From positions 310,001 through 374,000 of the forward strand of contig CP058667.1 in NCBI GenBank assembly GCA_020544305.1: a stretch of DNA of 64,000 bases, read 5' to 3'. Within the stretch, counting starts at the first letter, position 1. Each line of letters begins with the position of its first letter. Under the pieces are notes generated by a model that saw nothing but the letters and a program-made list of their open reading frames with translations, did not search any database and was not told where the DNA came from. Positions 58,089 to 64,000 of the stretch are shown piece after piece. A program made the translations under genes and the position numbers. The DNA comes from Staphylococcus taiwanensis. Lineage in GTDB: Bacteria; Bacillota; Bacilli; Staphylococcales; Staphylococcaceae.

Positions 58089-58163
58089 AACCATATAAAT
58101 GATCGCTTTAACGTAACGCTCTGTTAGCATTGACAAAGGTAAATAGAAAATATATCATTATAT

Positions 58164-58179
58164 ATGAAAACGTTTTCAT
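58164..58179. promoter_or_regulatory. Perfect LacI-family/cre palindrome
   Basis: ATGAAAACGTTTTCAT is a perfect 16-bp palindrome and a perfect cre core, 14 bp before the LacI-family start codon. It fits autoregulation or CcpA control. Confidence 0.7.
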
Positions 58180-58192
58180 TTAAGGTGGTATT

Positions 58193-59188
58193 ATGGCAAC
58201 AATTAAAGATGTAGCTCGCAAAGCTGGGCTATCTATTTCAACAGTTTCACGTTATTTAAATCATCATCCCTATATATCTGAGGAAAAGAAAAACAAAATT
58301 CAACAAGCAATGACTGAATTGGATTATGTACCTAATTCAGTAGCTACACAATTACGTTCTAATAAATCGTACACCATAGGGATTATTGTGCCGAGAATCA
58401 CTAACCCGTATTTTGCGTATTTAATTGATGCGATAGATAAAGAAATTAAGCATACACCTTATCATACGTTAATTATGCAAACCTATAATAATAAAGACGA
58501 AGAGTTACGTTTATTGAACATGTTTAAACAACGACAAGTTGCTGGTGTTATTATGGGTGCATTGGAAAATGATATAGAAGTGTTAGAAGATTTTACAAAA
58601 TATGGGCCTATCATATTGTCAGCCGACAAGTCGATGCACTCTGACAAAGTGAATATGATTCATACCAATCAACGTCAAACAACGTATGATGCGATTCAAT
58701 ATTTGATTAATAAGGGTTATCACGATATAGCTTACTGTACTGATAATAATTACTTTGACCATTGCTACAAAAAACCGAGAAATGTCGGTTTTAGAGATGC
58801 GATGGAAGATAACGGCTTAGATATCAAAGAAGAATGGATTTTTAATAATATACATACAATTGAAGATGGCGAACGCGTTGGAGAAATGTTATTGGAACAG
58901 AAAGCGTTACCTGATGCAGTATTTACAGGTAGTGATGAAGTAGCTTTAGGCTTAATTCATTTTATGACTAGACATCATATTGATGTACCTAACCAAATTG
59001 CCATTATGGGTTATGATAATCAACCTATGTCTAGTTTATTGCAAATACCATTATCGACAGTTAATCAACCAGTAAATGAAATTGGAAAGCAATCCATTGC
59101 TTGTTTACTGTCAATACTAGAAGATACAGAATTTAATGGTGATGAAGATTCATTAAAATTAAATATCGTAGAACGACAAAGCACATAA
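58193..59188 (+). CDS. LacI-family transcriptional regulator
   Basis: 331 residues. N-terminal helix-turn-helix and hinge (TIKDVARKAGLSISTVSRYL, then VPNSVATQLRS) and a periplasmic-binding-like effector domain ending at NIVERQST. The nearest named relative type is MalR/CcpA-like. AAGGTGG precedes ATG 58193. No sugar genes are adjacent, so the target is unclear apart from its own palindrome. Confidence 0.88.
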   Translation: MATIKDVARKAGLSISTVSRYLNHHPYISEEKKNKIQQAMTELDYVPNSVATQLRSNKSYTIGIIVPRITNPYFAYLIDAIDKEIKHTPYHTLIMQTYNNKDEELRLLNMFKQRQVAGVIMGALENDIEVLEDFTKYGPIILSADKSMHSDKVNMIHTNQRQTTYDAIQYLINKGYHDIAYCTDNNYFDHCYKKPRNVGFRDAMEDNGLDIKEEWIFNNIHTIEDGERVGEMLLEQKALPDAVFTGSDEVALGLIHFMTRHHIDVPNQIAIMGYDNQPMSSLLQIPLSTVNQPVNEIGKQSIACLLSILEDTEFNGDEDSLKLNIVERQST

Positions 59189-59193
59189 ATAGA

Positions 59194-59235
59194 GCCTTCC
59201 ATTTCGAATTTTAAACGAAGTGGAAGGCTTGTTTA
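59194..59235 (+). terminator. Terminator after the LacI-family gene
   Basis: GCCTTCCATTTCG (59194-59206) pairs with CGAAGTGGAAGGC (59216-59228; one bulged/mismatched position), followed by TTGTTT. Confidence 0.75.
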
Positions 59236-59439
59236 ATGAATAAGCATTATAAAATAAATTTTTGGCTCAATCTTTCCTTAATAAAAAAATTACAAAATTA
59301 ACACTAATTTTTTGTCATAATAGGACTGAGGAATGATTTCAAATCACTAAATACTTTCTATATTAGTGAATGAAGATATGGAAATGTACGACATTTGATT
59401 TACGGCTATCATTCAACTTCTACTAACATTGGGAAGGAA

Positions 59440-60342
59440 ATGTTTCATTTGAGAAAGAATGATATACAAGGTTTCTCGTCTTTAAAAATTTGGACAATCA
59501 TCGTAATCAGTTTATTTGTAGTCGTTTTTGCAATTACTCTTTTTCATAAGCAAGCGAAAGCAACGGATTCAAATCAAGGTGTACCATATAAAGCAGAGGA
59601 GAAACATAGGTTATCTCATATCATGAATCATGATTATGAAAAGGGTAGAGCGTCTAATATCAACTTGGAACCTGCTGCACCGGTTATGCCAGAGGTACAT
59701 CATAAGGATTACTTTCGTTCAATGACACAACTCTTTGCACATACTAAAGAAGGGGTGGATTGGAAGAAGGAAACTAAAAAAAGAGGCAGTAATGTTATTA
59801 TTGTCGCACCGCATGGAGGCAACATTGAAAAAGGGACAACGGAGTTAACTAAAATGGTAGCTAATGATAATCACTATGATTATTATTCGTTTACTGTACT
59901 AAACAGAAAAAATCCAGAAAAATTTCACGTGACTTCAGCAAATTATAATGATCCAACTTTGCTTAAGATGGTAAAATCTAAAGACTTTGCAGTTTCAATT
60001 CATGGTGCCAAAGGTGATAAGCCAGTGATTTATTTAGGTGGATTAGACACGCAATTAAAAGAAGCGATTAAACAGCAGTTAGTAAAAGCGCATTTCAATG
60101 TCAAAATTGCACCAACCTATCTTGGAGGCGATTTAAAACAAAACTTTGTTAATCGTGACTTTAAAGATAAAGGCGTTCAACTTGAGTTAAGCACCGCATT
60201 TAGAAAATCTTTATTTATTAATGAAAATATGTCACCTAAATCACGTTCAGAAAAAAATAACTGGTCACCAGTGATGTATAAATTCTCAGATGCACTTGAT
60301 AAAGCAATTAAACAAATAGATGATTCAGGTAAAGATAGATAA
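59440..60342 (+). CDS. Membrane-anchored poly-gamma-glutamate hydrolase-like zinc enzyme
   Basis: 300 residues from ATG 59440 (GGGAAGG very close); a TTG at 59449 is an equally good start by spacing. One N-terminal span (WTIIVISLFVVVFAITLF), then an external domain. VIIVAPHGGNIEKGT (His, Glu) and FAVSIHGAKG (second His) match the zinc ligands of the poly-gamma-glutamate hydrolase (PghP/YwtD-unrelated) family of phage origin. It may trim gamma-glutamyl polymers or other gamma-glutamyl bonds outside the cell. A CapA-family gene lies 2.8 kb downstream. Confidence 0.8.
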   Translation: MFHLRKNDIQGFSSLKIWTIIVISLFVVVFAITLFHKQAKATDSNQGVPYKAEEKHRLSHIMNHDYEKGRASNINLEPAAPVMPEVHHKDYFRSMTQLFAHTKEGVDWKKETKKRGSNVIIVAPHGGNIEKGTTELTKMVANDNHYDYYSFTVLNRKNPEKFHVTSANYNDPTLLKMVKSKDFAVSIHGAKGDKPVIYLGGLDTQLKEAIKQQLVKAHFNVKIAPTYLGGDLKQNFVNRDFKDKGVQLELSTAFRKSLFINENMSPKSRSEKNNWSPVMYKFSDALDKAIKQIDDSGKDR

Positions 60343-60345
60343 CGA

Positions 60346-60372
60346 AAAAGACTGCTCAATAGCAGTCTTTTT
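60346..60372 (+). terminator. Terminator after the PGA-hydrolase-like gene
   Basis: AAAAGACTGCT-caat-AGCAGTCTTTT, perfect stem with tetraloop and T run. Confidence 0.9.
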
Positions 60373-60489
60373 AAATTTCAGAAACTAAAGAATCATTAAC
60401 TTTTGAATTGTATGAATTTTCTAAAAGTTGTAAAATGTAAATAACATCTATGTTTATTACATGCAATAGTTAAAAGGGGGATGCGTATC

Positions 60490-61338
60490 ATGGTTAATGT
60501 GAAAAAGCAAAGAATGAAAATTTACGTACTCGACAACGGACGCATGAAAATGGACAAAAACTTGATGATTGCAAATTCGAACCAAGCAACGATGGATAAC
60601 CCGAACCAACCTAATGAAATGCATGAGTTTCCTATTTACACTGTATTTATTGATCATCCTGAAGCAAAGATTCTATTCGATACAGCATGTAATCCAAATG
60701 CTATGGGAGATAACGGACGTTGGATTACGGCAACGCAAAAAGCATTTCCTTACTTTGCCGACGAAGCATGTCATTTACCTAATCGGCTTGAACAAATTGG
60801 TATAGATCCTAAAGATGTTGATATTGTAGTGGCCTCACATCTTCATTTAGATCATGCAGGATGTCTTGAATATTTTACGAATGCCACAGTTATAGTGCAC
60901 AACGATGAACTCAATGGAACAATGCAATCTTATGCACGTAACCAAAAAGAAGGTGCCTATATTTGGGCGGATATAGACGCATGGATTAAAAACGATTTAA
61001 CTTGGAAGACGATTAAGCGAGATGAAGATTATTTAAAACTTGTTGATGGTGTTAAGGTATTGAATTTTGGCAGTGGTCATGCATGGGGCATGATTGGCTT
61101 AGAAATTGAAACTGAAGAACTTGGAACAATTATTCTCGCCTCAGATGCTATTTATACTAAAGAAAGTATGGAACCAACACTTAAACCACCAGGTATCTTG
61201 TATGACTCTGTTGGCTGGACAAATTCTGTTGAAAAAATAAAAAAATTAGCTGCAGAGAAAAATGCGCAAATTTGGTTTGGTCACGACGGAGAACAATTTG
61301 CCGAATTTCGAAAATCAACAGATGGATATTATGAATAG
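60490..61338 (+). CDS. Metallo-beta-lactamase-fold hydrolase (lactonase-like)
   Basis: 282 residues from ATG 60490 (AAAGGGGGA upstream; ATG 60481 touches it). Zinc motif HLHLDH at residues 117-122, later SGHAWGM (His), ASDAIY (Asp) and FGHDGEQF (His), the complete ligand set of the N-acyl-homoserine lactonase-type branch. The N-terminal EFPIYTVFIDHP...ILFDTAC segment is also typical. Substrate unknown; a lactone or thioester is possible. An alcohol dehydrogenase gene follows 24 bp later. Confidence 0.88.
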   Translation: MVNVKKQRMKIYVLDNGRMKMDKNLMIANSNQATMDNPNQPNEMHEFPIYTVFIDHPEAKILFDTACNPNAMGDNGRWITATQKAFPYFADEACHLPNRLEQIGIDPKDVDIVVASHLHLDHAGCLEYFTNATVIVHNDELNGTMQSYARNQKEGAYIWADIDAWIKNDLTWKTIKRDEDYLKLVDGVKVLNFGSGHAWGMIGLEIETEELGTIILASDAIYTKESMEPTLKPPGILYDSVGWTNSVEKIKKLAAEKNAQIWFGHDGEQFAEFRKSTDGYYE

Positions 61339-61362
61339 TGACAATCAAGGGAGTGTTTAGTT

Positions 61363-62490
61363 ATGAAAACAAGAGCAGCAGTGTTGTATGGAATGGAAGC
61401 ATCTCAACCTTATAAAGCATCGAAACCTTTAAAAATTGAGCACTTAGAATTAGAAGATCCACATGAGTATGAGGTATTACTAAAAATACACGCAGCAGGT
61501 CTATGTCACTCAGATTTATCAGTGATTAACGGTAATCGGCCACGACCTTTACCAATGGCACTTGGTCACGAAGCAACTGGTGAAGTAGTAAAAGTCGGAA
61601 GTAGTGTCACTAGAGTGAAAGAAGGCGACCACGTTGTATGTACATTCATTCCGAGTTGTGGTAAATGTATTCCGTGTAAAGAAGGTAGACCAGCATTGTG
61701 TGAAAATGGCGCTAAAGCAAATGAAAAAGGCGAAATGTTAGAAGGTGGTATTCGATTATCTAATGAAGATGGACAAGTATATCATCACTTAGGCGTCTCT
61801 GGATTTGCAGAACATGCAGTTGTTTCTGAAAATTCTATTGTAAAAATCAGTAATGAAATACCATTTGAACGCGCAGCAGTATTTGGATGTGCTGTTATTA
61901 CTGGCATTGGTGCAGTGATGAATACTGCACATATTCGACCAGGTAGTAATGTAGCCGTAGTTGGACTAGGCGGTATAGGATTAAATGCCATTATTGGTGC
62001 TAAATTAGCAGGTGCAAATGAAATTATTGCATTAGATATTAATGAAGACAAATTTGATTTAGCTAAAAAATTTGGAGCTACTGCGACGTTTAACTCTAGT
62101 GATGAAGATATTGATGAACAAATTAAAGAATATGTGCCTGGCGGAGTAGACTATGCGTTTGAGACAGCAGGGGTTGTTCCAGCCATGCAAGTTGCCTATA
62201 AAATTACTAAACGTGGGGGAACTACAGTTACGACTGGTTTACCTCATCCTAAAGATGAATTTTCATTCCCTCAAGTAACCTTAGCTGCAGAAGAGCGTAC
62301 TGTAAAAGGGTCTTATGTAGGAAGTTGCGTTCCAGATAGAGATATTCCGCGTTTTGTAAGTTTATATAAACAAGGAAGATTAAATATTGATTCACTCATT
62401 AGCGAAGTAATTACGTTAGATGATATCAATGAAGGGTTTGATAAATTAGCTAGCGGTGATGTAGGAAGAATTATCGTTAAAATGCATTAA
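61363..62490 (+). CDS. Zinc-dependent alcohol dehydrogenase (class III-like MDR)
   Basis: 375 residues. Catalytic zinc ligands in GLCHSD and GHEATGEV; structural zinc Cys cluster in PSCGKCIPCKEGRPALC; Rossmann motif VVGLGGIGLNAI. The long form with both zinc sites resembles the aryl/class III alcohol dehydrogenase branch that includes glutathione- or thiol-dependent formaldehyde dehydrogenases. Operon with the lactonase-like hydrolase suggests a two-step oxidation and hydrolysis of an aldehyde/ester adduct (inference). Confidence 0.88.
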   Translation: MKTRAAVLYGMEASQPYKASKPLKIEHLELEDPHEYEVLLKIHAAGLCHSDLSVINGNRPRPLPMALGHEATGEVVKVGSSVTRVKEGDHVVCTFIPSCGKCIPCKEGRPALCENGAKANEKGEMLEGGIRLSNEDGQVYHHLGVSGFAEHAVVSENSIVKISNEIPFERAAVFGCAVITGIGAVMNTAHIRPGSNVAVVGLGGIGLNAIIGAKLAGANEIIALDINEDKFDLAKKFGATATFNSSDEDIDEQIKEYVPGGVDYAFETAGVVPAMQVAYKITKRGGTTVTTGLPHPKDEFSFPQVTLAAEERTVKGSYVGSCVPDRDIPRFVSLYKQGRLNIDSLISEVITLDDINEGFDKLASGDVGRIIVKMH

Positions 62491-62515
62491 ATTAATGTTA
62501 TAAAGAATAAATATG

Positions 62516-62557
62516 AAAAGTCCTCTATTTCAATATGCAGAAGTAGAGGGCTTTTGT
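62516..62557. terminator. Bidirectional terminator
   Basis: AAAAGTCCTCTA (62516-62527) pairs with TAGAGGGCTTTT (62544-62555; one wobble) between convergent genes. Confidence 0.8.
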
Positions 62558-62566
62558 TACACAACC

Positions 62567-62899
62567 TCATAGTTCCTTTTCGACTTTCCAATACACAATA
62601 AACAAATACCACAACATCATGATAAACTCCAAACCGATACCACTTAAAATAAGTGAATCATTACTATTCACTATACCTACCATTTCAATCACGAGTCCGA
62701 TAATACCGAACAACAATGTAAGCCATAAATATTTGATTGAATAGTCGCCGAACCGAAGTTGTGCTTTTTTCCAATTTGTATCATTGGCCATGGATTTCTT
62801 TGTTCGAAAGCCATACCATCTATTACGTTCGGTAGGTGGATTATTTTTAAAAATATATCCTAAACACCCCATAATAACGCTCAAAGGTAGTAGTAACAT
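62567..62899 (-). CDS. SdpI-family membrane protein
   Basis: 110 residues, three spans. The RNRWYGFRTKKSMANDTNWK block after the first span is the SdpI/YfhL signature; SdpI of Bacillus protects against the SdpC toxin. No toxin gene is visible nearby. Weak binding site (AAGGAG is at the far side of ATG 62899, spacing plausible). Confidence 0.8.
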   Translation of the reverse strand: MLLLPLSVIMGCLGYIFKNNPPTERNRWYGFRTKKSMANDTNWKKAQLRFGDYSIKYLWLTLLFGIIGLVIEMVGIVNSNDSLILSGIGLEFIMMLWYLFIVYWKVEKEL

Positions 62900-63109
62900 T
62901 ATTAAATAAACTCCTTATTACATTTATATTCTCATAAAGTCATATATTTAAATACTATATCAAAAAATATTTATATTCAAATTGCATTAAAACGTCTCAT
63001 ACACTAAAATAATAATAAAGATTTAAAAATTAAATGTTATATAACTTGTTTAAAATATGTTCTGAATACAAAAGACGTTGGAATTCTTCAATGAAAGAAG
63101 GCGTACTTT

Positions 63110-64000
63110 GTGATTAAGTATTATGGTAGTTGTTTACTGTTATTTTTAACTTTCGCAATCCTTTGTGGCATGGCACTGGCAGAAGATGTGACTGAGGAAG
63201 CGTCTGTAGTTGCAGTTGGAGATAATTTGATTCATCCAGTAGTTTACAATGATGCACTTCAGCAGAATGGTTCTTTTAACTTTAAGCCAATGTATGCTCA
63301 TATTAAGCATGACATTCAAGAACCAGATCTTGCATTGATTAATCAAGAATCTCCGTTAGGTGGAGATAATCGACCATTTTCAGGATTTAAGAACTTTAAT
63401 ACACCAAGTCAAATTGCACAAGATGTAGTATCAACTGGCTTTGATATGGTCAATGGCGCTAATAATCACGCGTTAGATCAAGGGGATGATGGCGTTCACA
63501 ATCACCTTAATACATGGAATCGATTTAAGCAAGATGTGTTATTTACGGGTATTTTTAATTCGGAAAAGGATGCTCAAGCTACACCAGTGATGAAAGTGAA
63601 TGGCATCAAAGTAAGTTTACTAAGTTATACATATGGTACGAATGACATGACATCTAAATATCCATATACCGTTAAAACATTTGACGAAAAGACCATTAAA
63701 CGAGATGTAAGAAAAGCAAAGAAACAAAGTGATGTGGTAATGGTATCAGCGCACTGGGGATTAGAAAATCATCATCAACCTAATCGCATACAAAAGAAAT
63801 ATGCCCAATTATTTGCGAATGAGGGCGTAGATGTCGTAATAGGCACGCACCCCCATGTTATTCAACCTGTTGAGTGGGTGAAGAGTCAACATGATCATCA
63901 TCAAACGCTTGTCGCATATTCGTTAGGTAATTTTCTGAATGGACAAGATACCGGTAACGAACACAATCAATTATTAGGTCGATTAAACTTTGATATTGTT
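63110..64000 (+). CDS. CapA-family protein (poly-gamma-glutamate synthesis/metallophosphatase-like), 3' end outside window
   Basis: 297 codons from GTG 63110 (GAAAGAAGG eight bases upstream) run open to the right edge. Signal peptide or anchor at 1-24 (LLLFLTFAILCGMALA). The remainder matches the CapA/PgsA family: VAVGDNLIHPVVYND at the start, LINQESPLGGDNRPFSG, NGANNHALDQG, VSAHWGLE and GTHPHVIQP, the metal-site motifs of this calcineurin-like group. PgsA/CapA takes part in poly-gamma-glutamate capsule production; lone CapA-family genes of unknown role are also common. capB and capC are not visible. Confidence 0.85.
   Translation, partial: MIKYYGSCLLLFLTFAILCGMALAEDVTEEASVVAVGDNLIHPVVYNDALQQNGSFNFKPMYAHIKHDIQEPDLALINQESPLGGDNRPFSGFKNFNTPSQIAQDVVSTGFDMVNGANNHALDQGDDGVHNHLNTWNRFKQDVLFTGIFNSEKDAQATPVMKVNGIKVSLLSYTYGTNDMTSKYPYTVKTFDEKTIKRDVRKAKKQSDVVMVSAHWGLENHHQPNRIQKKYAQLFANEGVDVVIGTHPHVIQPVEWVKSQHDHHQTLVAYSLGNFLNGQDTGNEHNQLLGRLNFDIV

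Overview
The window is a low-GC Firmicute chromosome segment, and the gene families place it in Staphylococcus. It carries a serine-rich LPXTG adhesin with a complete accessory Sec locus, SasF, two IsaB paralogues, a GH73/CHAP autolysin, an FphF-type esterase, a STAR-type repeat and an IS1182-family element. Several close relatives of Staphylococcus aureus proteins sit in a non-aureus arrangement: there is no aureolysin gene between isaB and argR, and arcB and arcC are absent from the arc cluster. This suggests a coagulase-negative species, which I cannot name from sequence alone.

Layout. 1-6533: a giant serine-rich repeat adhesin (SraP/UafB type), open at the left edge and broken by two compensating one-base shifts shortly before its wall-anchor region. 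6715-16808: secY2-asp1-asp2-asp3-secA2-gtfA-gtfB, the dedicated glycosylation and export machine for that adhesin. 16830-17232: an array of structured repeats without a gene. 17352-19219 (minus): a small membrane protein, a response regulator and a histidine kinase, divergent from a DUF4352-like lipoprotein and a small membrane protein (19483-20879). 21079-28389: redox and detoxification genes (MsrA-like, NmrA-like SDR, DoxX-like, LLM-type flavin oxidoreductase with a QsrR-like operator, MFS pump, zinc-free quinone oxidoreductase, DJ-1/PfpI protein) and a TetR regulator. 28711-32639 (minus): an MMPL/RND exporter with a long His/Asn/Tyr-rich tail, followed directly by an OpuAC-like substrate-binding lipoprotein.

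32932-41299: a small membrane protein, a LysR regulator, a PPP phosphatase, the sasF surface protein, a YfcC-family transporter and a PTS EIICB, the last two with cre-like sites. 41302-43044: an IS1182-family element next to the PTS stop codon. 43271-52274: a GH73-CHAP autolysin divergent from a YhgE/Pip membrane protein across a strong palindrome, a PaiB-like flavoprotein, a Ser/Thr/Gln-rich anchored protein, isaB, a YolD-like gene and a second isaB. 52584-56956: argR-arcA-arcD-arcR, a shortened arginine deiminase cluster with an ArcR-type operator. 57265-64000: FphF-like esterase, LacI regulator, membrane-anchored poly-gamma-glutamate hydrolase-like protein, metallo-beta-lactamase-fold hydrolase plus zinc alcohol dehydrogenase, SdpI-like protein, and the start of a CapA-family gene cut by the right edge.

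The clearest structure not explained by genes is in the intergenic DNA. One element is a 90-bp-period repeat array with covarying hairpins downstream of gtfB. Another is a dispersed family of hairpin elements whose arms carry GAATTC, with three long copies (one containing a STAR-like core) and short copies that serve as terminators. Start codons were set from ribosome binding sites and homologue starts; no RNA genes (tRNA, rRNA) or CRISPR arrays were seen.
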